Source: Christensenella sp. UBA7868 (GTDB taxonomy: Bacteria; Bacillota; Clostridia; Christensenellales; UBA1242). From it: DNA of 8,366 nucleotides. The stretch is from the NCBI GenBank assembly GCA_002501285.1, contig DLSG01000107.1, positions 1-8,366 on the forward strand. The letters run 5' to 3'. Under the pieces are notes generated by a model, which did no database searches, was not told the origin of the DNA, and saw nothing but the letters and a program-made list of their open reading frames with translations. Shown piece after piece: positions 1 to 6,766 of the stretch. The position numbers and the translations under genes are program-made. Numbering within the stretch: the first letter of the stretch is position 1; every line of letters begins with the position of its first letter.

Positions 1-1374
1 TGCTCCGTTTTGAGTTGTTAAGTTATTAAATGATGTTACTGCTGTTCCAGTCAATGCGCTTGTTGCATACCAGCCTGTTGTTGTGTAACCTGTTAAACTT
101 GGAACGGCTACGGTCTGGCTTGTTCCATATGTAAATGTTTTTGTTTGATACAATGATGTTTTGTTATTGTCGCTTACATCTACTATCCAGAATTTTACTG
201 TGTATGTTATTGCTTTCGCACTTGCCGTAAAGGTCAACACTTTTCCTGCTTCACAATCGGCACCAGTAACTGTATAAGTTGCTCCTGCCATTGTATTTCC
301 ACTGATTGTTCCGTTTATATTTGTTCCTGTCCATTTATCAAAAGCATAACCTGTTGCAAGTTTTGCTCTTAAATTAATTACATCTCCTGGTTTGTATGTT
401 GTACTTCCACTTGCTGAACTTCCGTTGTCTGATGTCCCTGTTCCAAAGCTAAACGCAATAGTTATTGTTTTTGGTGTCATTTTTGCATAAATTGTATGGT
501 CATTTGCGTCTTTGACAAGCGTTGTTGAAGTAACCTCATCGGTACACTCAAAGTTTTTGAACCAACCTCCAAAGGTGTAACCAGCAAGTTTGTTTGTTGG
601 TATTGTAGGCAAGGTTCCATAAGCCTGACCATAAGTGTAAGTTTTGGAAGATAGAATTTCTCCGTTTACACTAAAACTTACTGTTATGTTTTTAACGGTT
701 TTTAATGCATATCTACTAACCGTTGCTCCGTCTGTTGTAGACAAACTTGTGAAACTTGTTGTAGGAGTTCCTGATAAAGTGTTTGAAGTGTACCACCCTG
801 TAAAGTTATATCCAATCTCGGTTGGAAGAGTTTTTGTATATGTTTTTCCTACATCGTAAGTTTCTGTTGATTGAAGTGTTGCTGTTCCACCACTTGATGG
901 CACAGTATAGAAGTTTACTGTATATCTTTTTGGTCTTGCTACACCTGTAAACACAAGGGTCTTTCCTGCTTCTACATCAGCGGCAGTTATTGTGTATGAC
1001 GCTGTAACTGTGCTTGCACTTGAAATTACACTATTTATGTTTGTGCCTGTCCAACCTTCAAATTTGTCATTAGTCCCTATTGTTGCTTTTAGATTGATTG
1101 CTTTTCCAACCGTGTAAGAACCATCTGCCGTTGAACTATTATTTGTACAACCAACAAAATTGATTTTTACTGGAACTTCTTTTGAAACAAATTTTGCATA
1201 CAATGTTGTATTTGCACTATATCGATATGTAAATGTATATATTGCATCAACACTTAATTTTTTAGTTAGACTGCTATCTTCAAACCAGCCAACAAAATTG
1301 TATCCAGTTTTTGATGTTGCTTTAACTGTTACACTACTATCATATGTTACGCTTTTGCTTGTTGTTGTTCCAGA
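1..1374 (-). repeat. Tandem three-module block inside the giant gene, period about 720-723 bp
   Basis: Residues ~1385-1608 and ~1613 to the window edge are two copies of the same order of modules: standard B-repeat, divergent B-repeat, standard B-repeat. Signature Trp residues are spaced Trp1414 to Trp1655 (241), Trp1492 to Trp1732 (240) and Trp1578 to Trp1819 (241). The divergent modules share WTGTNIN and AD(V/C)EAGK exactly 240 residues apart. DNA similarity is only partial, so the duplication is old. The second copy runs off the left edge. Confidence 0.7.
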
Positions 1375-4300
1375 TGTTCCAATATATGCCGTTCCACCCA
1401 CTGTACTTGCAACTGAACCTGTGTATGCACTTGTTGTTAATGTGTAGTTATTTGCCGTCCAGTCAGCGTATAGGGTGTGATTTGTTGGAGTATATACATA
1501 CGAACCTGCTGTTATATATGTTGTTTTACCACTTTCTTTCCAACCTTTAAATGTATATCCACTTCTTGTTGGTGTTGGTAATTCACCATAAGCCTCGACA
1601 TAAGTTACTACTTTTGATGTAGTTTCGCAAACACCACCATTTGCGTTGAAACTTACTGTTAATTCTTTTGGTGTGTATATTGCCGTTAAATAATGATCTG
1701 TTTTCATTTTAACTTGATTATTTTCTTTTGTAATAATATTTCCTTCTGGGTCTTGAAATTTTCCAGTAAAATTATATCCTTCAAAAAAATCTCTATCTGG
1801 TGGGGTTGGTAATGAATATTTTAAACCATATTGAACTTTTTCTGTTCCAAAATCTTCAAGGTCATTTTCATAAGTTACATTTACATCTTTTAAGAACAAT
1901 ACATAGAATGTCCCACCACCTATTGATCCATCTTGTGGATTAACATTATTAAGTAGGTCATGTCTAAATTCATAATAATTATTGCTACTATTTAATGTAC
2001 AATCATTTCTTAAAGCCAAAGCATGAATTTTATTAATATTATCTAATGTTGGTACAATGTCTTTATAGAACCCATTAAAAGTATATCCGTCTGCTGGTAT
2101 TGCTTGAAGAGTTAAATTCGTGTTTGCTTTTACTTCTAATGTTGTAAATTCTGGAATAGTGCTTGGAAGATTAAAATCTGTCACACGGATAAGCCGTACT
2201 TTCACGGCATAAGTGGCTTCAATAGTAAGAGCAGTTCCGTTATTTGCCATAGCATCTGTTACAGTTATTGAATATGGATTACTTGTGCTTGTGGTTGATA
2301 ACCCTGCACCAGATATTTTCCATTTATAAAATACAAAACCCGGATTTGGAACTGCTTTTGCAGTAATTGTATCTCCAACAAAATATTTTCCATTTTCAGA
2401 ACTTGAATCGGCAATTCTTCCTGCCGTATCTACACTATTTTTAATATTTACTGAAATACCGTCTCTTTCCCACAAAGCGTATAAGGTGTGGTCGCTTTCA
2501 AGCGATACTTTTGAACTTGCGGTTACGATTTTGCTTGAATCGTATTTATCCAAACTCCAACCAAGAAATTTATAACCTTCTCTTGTTGGTGTTTGTAAGG
2601 TTGAACCACGATACATAGTTCCTGTTTTTGGGTTGTAACTTACATTAGCGTCACTATTTCCCTTTCCGATATATGGGGAATTCATTTGTCCAACAAATAC
2701 AGCATACCATACATAACCTTTAAATGTATAAACACCGTTATCCGTGTAGTTAAATAATCCCATACACAATGAATATTGTGGATCATATTTTGTTAAATCT
2801 AATGTGTTTAATAAATCATTTTTCTTTACTTGATTTGTGTTTGCATCAAACCAATTTGAAATACCACTACCAACACTCAAAGATTCGTCATCCCAGTCAT
2901 ACATACCTGTATAACCAAGTTTTTTGCCTGATTCGTGATAATAGAAAGTGCAACTATTAAAACTTCCCGTATTATATATTCCGCCGATAAAGGTGTAAGG
3001 AACATCAGGAGCAAAACCCGGCATTCCTGCATAGAAGAAATGTCCTGTCGAACCGTTCGAAACATTTACATTCCAATATCCATTTCTTGAAGAGGTTGAT
3101 TTTACATAAGAAATGCTTCCTGTCCCCACATCTATCCATGGAGTATTACTTGTTGTTGCTTCTGGGTCAAAAACATTTGCTTTTCCATAAGGGTCACCAG
3201 CGTAAGCATAATCGGATGTGTAAGATAAACCTGTTCCGCCATTTGCATCATAACTTACTTTTACAACCTTTTTCCAATGAGCATATAAGTGGTTAGGGCC
3301 GTCATTACTTACTGTTGATGTTGGCTTAACTTGTGTTCCACCCTCGGGCTGTGTGAACCAACCCATAAATGCGTAACCAGTTCTAACTGGCGCAGGCATT
3401 TGTCCATAGGTTGAACCTTTTGTTGCAAATTGGGCTTGTGGACCCGCAATTAAATTTGTTGTGCTTGTGACACTATTATAATCATATACCGATATTCTAA
3501 ATTTAAAATCAGTAAAAGTTATACTGTTTCCTTCGGTATAAATATATAAAGTAAACCTACAACCGTCACTTGGGACAGTTAGAGTTGTAATTCTACTTGA
3601 TGTCAGAGATGTCCTAGCCCACTCTCCATAAGCAACCCTACTACCATCTGACGAAAATATTCCTACTCCTATGGCAGGACACGCCGTATTTGAACCACTA
3701 TTATGTGTTATAGAACCACTTATGTAATCATATTTAATATAAATTTTATTTCCACTAGTAACTAACCCTGATAATGAAGTGGCTAAGCCAATAGGCCCAC
3801 TATCACTATTTGTAGTTGTTCCATTTGCGGTTAATATACCCGTTCCTTTGTTATACGAAACGAAAAAATAATGACTTGCACTTGTTGACCCGTCTTCACG
3901 ATATCTTAATATATTTTGTGGCGAACCATTGTAATTTAAGTTGTAATAAACCCCACAAGATTTTTCCGCCCACTTTGCCTTTATTGTAATATTTCCATAC
4001 GCTTGTCCTGGAATTGTAACAGTGTTGCCACTTACAGAACAAGAAGCATAACTAGTGTTTGTTGTTATCTCCCAGTCATAAAAAGCAAAGCCTTCACGAG
4101 TTGGTGTGTTTAAAGAAAATGTTTGATTATATCCGCTTGTATTGTATGTTGACTGATTAGAACCAATACCACCTACACCATAATCATAAGTTATATTAAA
4201 AGTTTTACTGTTAGTTTGAATTTCTATTAATTGATTTGCTGCTGTAACCGTAAAGGTGTAAACACCTCCGCCTTTATCAACCATATTTGGTCCGCTTATA

Positions 4301-5526
4301 GATTTAAAACTAAATGCCCCTGCTGGAGTAATGTTACTAATTGTGATTGTGCTGTTATAAGGCATAGAAATACTAGCATTTGCCCCAGCAACCCCATTCG
4401 TTCCAGAACCAGAGCCATTTGGTTCATTACTTAAACCATTAAATGTTGTATCCGCACCAGTTACCGAATTGTGATAAACAACATTAAAAGTTCCATTTGT
4501 AAACCACTCCTGCTGACCTGAAGGGTTTAAGAAATTAATGTCTGTCCAATAATTGTTGGCTTCCCACTGTGCATAAACTATTATACTATTTGTATATAAA
4601 AATCTACCACTAGGTCGTCCATTTTCATTATAAATTTGTGTTCCACCACTTGAAGCAGTATAATATCCTTTAAAGGTATATCCCGTTTTTGTTGGAATGC
4701 TTACGGCTGGATAATAATCACGATAATATGCTGAAACAGAAGATTGCCCAGTATTAGCAAAATAAATTGTATAGCCTATACCTTCTAAAAAAATTAAAAA
4801 GTCTGTACTATATGCACCAACCTTCGTGTTGTGAGAATTTATCCATCTTTGACCAGTATCTCCACACATCCAACTCCAATTACAAGAAGGTCTTGTCCAA
4901 CCATCAGTTCTTGCAGCACCCCAGTTGCAATAATCAACATCTGCTTTTGCTCTCCATACTCCATTAGTGCCAATCTCAAAATTGCTATATGTCAATTGTC
5001 CTCCACCAAGATCTTTTATCCCATAAGTACAGTATTTATGATCTTGATATGGATAATTGTCACCAGCCAAAGCTCTTGCAGGATAAACAACACATGGATA
5101 ATAGTTGTTATCCAACAAATAACGGGTTTCTCCATTCATTCCGTTTTGATAAGCTGGAAGATGTATATCATTGCTTTGTGTATGATAATTTTCTGAATGA
5201 TTCGCCCAATGATCACCCGATTCTCCCACATCTTTTTCTTTAGCGTATGTAAGCCTTACCTCAGAATCTATTAAAAGTTCAGAGAATGTATCTGTCGCCT
5301 CACCTTCTGGCGTATAGTGCATTTTTTGCATAATCCAGCCATTCCAGTTTGACGAATCAGTATCCCCTGCTTGTATATTATCAGGTTGTTGAACATTATT
5401 TCCAATTTGGCTAAAAAAGGTTACCCCCCCCCCGAAGACTAGGAGAAGAAGTATGACACCTATCAAAATGTTTAAAACAAATTTTTTAAAAGGATATTGT
5501 ATATCTTTTTTTAGTTTTAAATTCAT
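1..5526 (-). CDS. Giant multi-repeat membrane-targeted surface protein (InlB-type B-repeats), C-terminus outside window
   Basis: One frame stays open for 1842 codons from the ATG at 5526 to the left edge; I checked every in-frame triplet and found no stop. A Shine-Dalgarno AAAGG sits 7 bases before the ATG. Residues 1-15 are Lys-rich and about 16-38 are hydrophobic (FVLNILIGVILLLLVF, then GGGV), a signal peptide or signal anchor. Residues ~47-245 form a Cys/Trp-rich head I do not recognise. From ~250 onward come B-repeat modules with the family signature GYxFxGW(Y/F), followed later by a (L/V)YAxW-like strand: for example GYTFKGYY at 282-289, GYAFMGWF at 717-724, GYKFLGW at 984-990, GYTFKGW at 1323-1329, GYNFVGWF at 1408-1415 and GYTFGGWF at 1649-1656. 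Divergent modules (Trp1492, Trp1732) alternate with these. Inserts without the signature lie at ~523-690 and ~776-945. By family such proteins are Gram-positive surface adhesins or scaffolds; the exact role is unknown. The cell-wall anchor, if any, is off-window. A G10 tract in codons 32-35 probably makes expression phase-variable. Confidence 0.9.
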   Translation of the reverse strand, partial: MNLKLKKDIQYPFKKFVLNILIGVILLLLVFGGGVTFFSQIGNNVQQPDNIQAGDTDSSNWNGWIMQKMHYTPEGEATDTFSELLIDSEVRLTYAKEKDVGESGDHWANHSENYHTQSNDIHLPAYQNGMNGETRYLLDNNYYPCVVYPARALAGDNYPYQDHKYCTYGIKDLGGGQLTYSNFEIGTNGVWRAKADVDYCNWGAARTDGWTRPSCNWSWMCGDTGQRWINSHNTKVGAYSTDFLIFLEGIGYTIYFANTGQSSVSAYYRDYYPAVSIPTKTGYTFKGYYTASSGGTQIYNENGRPSGRFLYTNSIIVYAQWEANNYWTDINFLNPSGQQEWFTNGTFNVVYHNSVTGADTTFNGLSNEPNGSGSGTNGVAGANASISMPYNSTITISNITPAGAFSFKSISGPNMVDKGGGVYTFTVTAANQLIEIQTNSKTFNITYDYGVGGIGSNQSTYNTSGYNQTFSLNTPTREGFAFYDWEITTNTSYASCSVSGNTVTIPGQAYGNITIKAKWAEKSCGVYYNLNYNGSPQNILRYREDGSTSASHYFFVSYNKGTGILTANGTTTNSDSGPIGLATSLSGLVTSGNKIYIKYDYISGSITHNSGSNTACPAIGVGIFSSDGSRVAYGEWARTSLTSSRITTLTVPSDGCRFTLYIYTEGNSITFTDFKFRISVYDYNSVTSTTNLIAGPQAQFATKGSTYGQMPAPVRTGYAFMGWFTQPEGGTQVKPTSTVSNDGPNHLYAHWKKVVKVSYDANGGTGLSYTSDYAYAGDPYGKANVFDPEATTSNTPWIDVGTGSISYVKSTSSRNGYWNVNVSNGSTGHFFYAGMPGFAPDVPYTFIGGIYNTGSFNSCTFYYHESGKKLGYTGMYDWDDESLSVGSGISNWFDANTNQVKKNDLLNTLDLTKYDPQYSLCMGLFNYTDNGVYTFKGYVWYAVFVGQMNSPYIGKGNSDANVSYNPKTGTMYRGSTLQTPTREGYKFLGWSLDKYDSSKIVTASSKVSLESDHTLYALWERDGISVNIKNSVDTAGRIADSSSENGKYFVGDTITAKAVPNPGFVFYKWKISGAGLSTTSTSNPYSITVTDAMANNGTALTIEATYAVKVRLIRVTDFNLPSTIPEFTTLEVKANTNLTLQAIPADGYTFNGFYKDIVPTLDNINKIHALALRNDCTLNSSNNYYEFRHDLLNNVNPQDGSIGGGTFYVLFLKDVNVTYENDLEDFGTEKVQYGLKYSLPTPPDRDFFEGYNFTGKFQDPEGNIITKENNQVKMKTDHYLTAIYTPKELTVSFNANGGVCETTSKVVTYVEAYGELPTPTRSGYTFKGWKESGKTTYITAGSYVYTPTNHTLYADWTANNYTLTTSAYTGSVASTVGGTAYIGTSGTTTSKSVTYDSSVTVKATSKTGYNFVGWFEDSSLTKKLSVDAIYTFTYRYSANTTLYAKFVSKEVPVKINFVGCTNNSSTADGSYTVGKAINLKATIGTNDKFEGWTGTNINSVISSASTVTASYTITAADVEAGKTLVFTGVARPKRYTVNFYTVPSSGGTATLQSTETYDVGKTYTKTLPTEIGYNFTGWYTSNTLSGTPTTSFTSLSTTDGATVSRYALKTVKNITVSFSVNGEILSSKTYTYGQAYGTLPTIPTNKLAGYTFGGWFKNFECTDEVTSTTLVKDANDHTIYAKMTPKTITIAFSFGTGTSDNGSSASGSTTYKPGDVINLRAKLATGYAFDKWTGTNINGTISGNTMAGATYTVTGADCEAGKVLTFTASAKAITYTVKFWIVDVSDNNKTSLYQTKTFTYGTSQTVAVPSLTGYTTTGWYATSALTGTAVTSFNNLTTQNGA
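5424..5433 (-). repeat. Ten-base G homopolymer in coding sequence, likely phase-variation tract
   Basis: The plus strand reads C10, so the coding strand reads G10, encoding Gly32-Gly34 and the first base of Val35. It lies at the end of the N-terminal membrane segment. Ten G keep the 1842-codon frame open. Nine G would put TAA (plus 5421-5423) in frame immediately. Eleven G would bring TAG (plus 5411-5413) in frame four codons on. Poly-G/C tracts of this length are established slipped-strand phase-variation switches in other bacteria; that it acts so here is inference. Confidence 0.75.
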
Positions 5527-5533
5527 TTTCCAA

Positions 5534-5538
5534 CCTTT
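5534..5538 (-). promoter_or_regulatory. Ribosome binding site of the giant gene
   Basis: AAAGG on the minus strand, 7 bases before the ATG at 5526. It fixes that ATG as the start, and the residues that follow (Lys-rich then hydrophobic) make a sensible export signal. Confidence 0.75.
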
Positions 5539-5549
5539 ATTTCGAATTT

Positions 5550-5568
5550 TGTGATTTATAATTTCACA
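5550..5568. repeat. Short inverted repeat TGTGA-N9-TCACA in the leader of the giant gene
   Basis: Five-base arms surround the nine-base AT-only spacer. It lies between the candidate promoter and the ribosome binding site of the giant gene, so it could be an operator or a weak leader hairpin. The arms resemble CRP-type half sites but the spacing is longer than the usual six. Confidence 0.3.
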
Positions 5569-5581
5569 TTTAATTTATATT

Positions 5582-5610
5582 AGTTTACCACAAAAAAATA
5601 TTTTTTTCAA
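5582..5610 (-). promoter_or_regulatory. Candidate sigma-A promoter for the giant gene
   Basis: On the minus strand TTGAAA (5610-5605) and TAAACT (5587-5582) are separated by 17 bases. The -35 is a 5/6 match and the -10 a 4/6 match. Transcription would begin near 5575, giving a leader of about 50 bases. In DNA this AT-rich a chance match is possible. Confidence 0.35.
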
Positions 5611-5635
5611 CAAAATATATTGTTTTTTAAAAAAC
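5592..5635. repeat. Pair of perfect A-tract/T-tract palindromes in the divergent intergenic region
   Basis: AAAAAAATATTTTTTT (5592-5607) and GTTTTTTAAAAAAC (5622-5635) are each perfect palindromes, about 30 bp apart centre to centre (close to three helical turns). Such phased tracts tend to curve DNA and may separate or tune the divergent transcripts. No GC-rich stem is present, so these are poor terminators. Confidence 0.4.
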
Positions 5636-5690
5636 TTTTTATTTATTAAAAAAAGTTATATTTTCACAAAATTTTTAATATTTTATAGTA

Positions 5691-5698
5691 AAAAGGAG
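5691..5698 (+). promoter_or_regulatory. Ribosome binding site of yabP
   Basis: AAAAGGAG, 6 bases before the ATG at 5705; the strongest Shine-Dalgarno in the window. I found no convincing sigma-A promoter at a sensible distance upstream. In Bacillus this gene is read by a sporulation sigma factor, and I could not identify such a site with confidence. Confidence 0.85.
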
Positions 5699-5704
5699 AA
5701 TTTT

Positions 5705-5971
5705 ATGGACGAACAAAAACCTCTTAAACACACTTTAAATTTAATTGAACGAGAAAGTTTAACAATAACTGGCGTAGTTAAAATTTTATCTTCAAGCCTA
5801 AATCAAATTGTTTTAAAACTTTCTTCAACTGATTTAACAATAATAGGCACAAATTTAAGTTTAGAAAATTTTAATGATAATGAAGTTTTAATTAAGGGAA
5901 TGATTGACCAAATAAAATATTCAAAATCAAACAAAACTAAACAAAGTTTTTTTAAAAGGATTTTTGGTTAG
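5705..5971 (+). CDS. yabP: Sporulation protein YabP
   Basis: An 88-residue protein of the YabP family (about 100 residues in Bacillus subtilis). Visible family traits are the N-terminal stretch HTLNLIERESLTITGVVKI, where 'r..l.itGV..i' recurs across the family, a central run of beta strands (LKLSSTDLTIIGTNLSL), an 'IKGMIDQIKY' strand and the basic-aromatic end SFFKRIFG, matching the FFSKLF-type end of the Bacillus protein. YabP is a small protein made in the mother cell and required with YabQ for spore cortex formation; its biochemical role is not established. The next gene, yabQ, begins three bases after the stop, so the two are co-transcribed and probably translationally coupled. Bacillus has yabO directly upstream; here the divergent giant gene lies there instead. 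Confidence 0.85.
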   Translation: MDEQKPLKHTLNLIERESLTITGVVKILSSSLNQIVLKLSSTDLTIIGTNLSLENFNDNEVLIKGMIDQIKYSKSNKTKQSFFKRIFG

Positions 5972-5974
5972 ATT

Positions 5975-6382
5975 ATGCTTTTTGAAACATTAAAGCAAGG
6001 TTATATTTTTTTAGGTTGTATATACTTTGGAATAATACTAGGAATTTTTTATGACCTTACTAAATTTATTGTAAAATTACTTAAAAATAACAAAGTAGTT
6101 CAATTTATTTTTGATATAATTTTTTCTGCTTTTTTTGTTTTAATGTTTTTTGTTTGTCTAAACATAGTCAATTTTGGTGAATTTAGATTTTTTGTGTTAA
6201 TTTCTTATATACTTGGCTTTGTTATAGAGCAAAAAAGTTTAGGATTTTTAGTTGATTTTTGTTTTCAAAAGATTTATAATTTTTTAAGAAAGATTTTTAT
6301 AAAACTTTCTAAAACAAAATTATTTAAAAAGGTGTTTTCAATTGAGTCAAGAAAAAGCAAAAATAATATTAAAAATAACTAA
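5975..6382 (+). CDS. yabQ: Spore cortex biosynthesis protein YabQ
   Basis: A 135-residue hydrophobic protein with about three to four membrane segments: roughly residues 8-26 (GYIFLGCIYFGIILGIFY), 43-64 (FIFDIIFSAFFVLMFFVCL) and 71-90 (FRFFVLISYILGFVI). After the second comes the family hallmark NFGEFRFFVLISYILG, comparable to NEGEFR in Bacillus YabQ. The tail is basic and cytosolic. Bacillus YabQ is longer (about 211 residues), so this is a short form, as is usual in Clostridia. It acts in the outer forespore membrane and is needed for cortex peptidoglycan. The nearest SD-like AAAAGGA (5954-5960) is 14 bases from the ATG, which is long, so coupling to yabP translation is likely. Its last 41 bases overlap the next gene. 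Confidence 0.85.
   Translation: MLFETLKQGYIFLGCIYFGIILGIFYDLTKFIVKLLKNNKVVQFIFDIIFSAFFVLMFFVCLNIVNFGEFRFFVLISYILGFVIEQKSLGFLVDFCFQKIYNFLRKIFIKLSKTKLFKKVFSIESRKSKNNIKNN
6326..6334 (+). promoter_or_regulatory. Ribosome binding site selecting a TTG start for divIC
   Basis: AAAAAGGTG inside yabQ, 7 bases before the TTG at 6342. It supports TTG as the start; the next in-frame ATG (6408-6410) would cut into the membrane helix and has no comparable site. Confidence 0.65.
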
Positions 6383-6626
6383 ATATTTTGTAATAGCATT
6401 GCTTGCTATGTTTTTCGTGATTATAATTGTTCAAAGCGTTAAAATAAATAATCTTACTGCCACAAGAAATGATTTGCAAAACCAAATAGAATCAAAACAA
6501 CAACAAGAAGAAGATTTAAACAACAAATATAATGAAATTTCTTCAAACGAAGATAAATATTGGGAAGACATTTTAAGAGACAATGATTATAAAAAACAAG
6601 ATGAAACAATGGTTAAAGCAAATTAA
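6342..6626 (+). CDS. divIC: Septum formation initiator, DivIC/FtsB family
   Basis: A 94-residue bitopic membrane protein: a short basic cytosolic end (MSQEKAKIILKITK), one transmembrane helix at about residues 15-35 (YFVIALLAMFFVIIIVQSV), a coiled coil at about 36-72 (KINNLTATRNDLQNQIESK, then a Gln/Glu-rich stretch), and a short tail with YWEDILRDNDYKKQDE, which corresponds to the family's 'yiE.iAR..l....pgE' end. DivIC works with FtsL and DivIB (FtsQ) at the division septum. Identity rests on architecture plus position: yabP-yabQ-divIC is the Bacillus order. It starts with TTG inside yabQ, overlapping it by 41 bases, which suggests tightly coupled low-level synthesis. Because yabP and yabQ are sporulation genes while division is needed in growth, an additional vegetative promoter is expected but I did not find one. 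Confidence 0.85.
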   Translation: MSQEKAKIILKITKYFVIALLAMFFVIIIVQSVKINNLTATRNDLQNQIESKQQQEEDLNNKYNEISSNEDKYWEDILRDNDYKKQDETMVKAN

Positions 6627-6633
6627 TAAAAAT

Positions 6634-6664
6634 AAAAAACTCTATAATTTTATAGAGTTTTTTT
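6634..6664 (+). terminator. Rho-independent terminator after divIC
   Basis: The stem ACTCTATA/TATAGAGT (6639-6646 with 6651-6658) is extended by A:T pairs outward, has a four-base loop and is followed by a T run to 6664. It closes the yabP-yabQ-divIC unit. Confidence 0.85.
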
Positions 6665-6731
6665 ATGCTTATTTATTATAAATTAATTTTAAAACGCATT
6701 TTATTTAAGTTTATTTCAAATGTTTCCAATA

Positions 6732-6760
6732 TTGACAATTTTGTTATTTTGTGATAAATT
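6732..6760 (+). promoter_or_regulatory. Sigma-A promoter with extended -10 for the transglutaminase-like gene
   Basis: A perfect TTGACA (6732-6737), a 17-base spacer and TAAATT (6755-6760) preceded by TGA (6752-6754), the TGn extended -10 element. The predicted start of transcription, about seven bases after the -10, is 6767, the A of the ATG. There is no Shine-Dalgarno between, so the mRNA is probably leaderless. Confidence 0.7.
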
Positions 6761-6766
6761 TTTTAT

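Noticed and set aside
1..4776. Recurring short DNA motifs such as variants of 'ccaacctttaaatgtataacc' suggested a CRISPR or direct-repeat array
   Set aside because: They are the reverse complement of codons for the GYTFxGW signature, irregularly spaced and degenerate at third positions; they are protein repeats.
644..5243. Many short plus-strand open frames (for example 1160-1447, 4231-4434, 4831-5196) and one in another minus frame (2877-3065)
   Set aside because: All lie inside the 1842-codon minus-strand frame, have no ribosome binding site and encode unconvincing low-complexity sequences; they are antisense or out-of-frame shadows.
5424..5433. The C10 run as a simple sequencing or assembly error
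   Set aside because: Homopolymers are error-prone, but exactly ten keeps an 1842-codon frame open and the Gly run fits the end of the membrane segment, so the tract is probably real. Read-level checking is still proposed.
5557..5562. A perfect TATAAT on the plus strand as a yabP promoter
   Set aside because: No -35 element at 16-18 bases upstream and it would leave a ~136-base leader; in AT-only sequence the match is likely chance.
5684..5689. TATAGT as the -10 box of yabP
   Set aside because: It would start transcription inside the Shine-Dalgarno sequence and has no -35 partner.
5547..6755. The shared string TTTTGTGAT upstream of the giant gene (5547-5555) and of the transglutaminase-like gene (6747-6755) as a common operator
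   Set aside because: Nine bases of mostly T in AT-rich DNA; at the second site it is explained by the extended -10 and no inverted partner is present.
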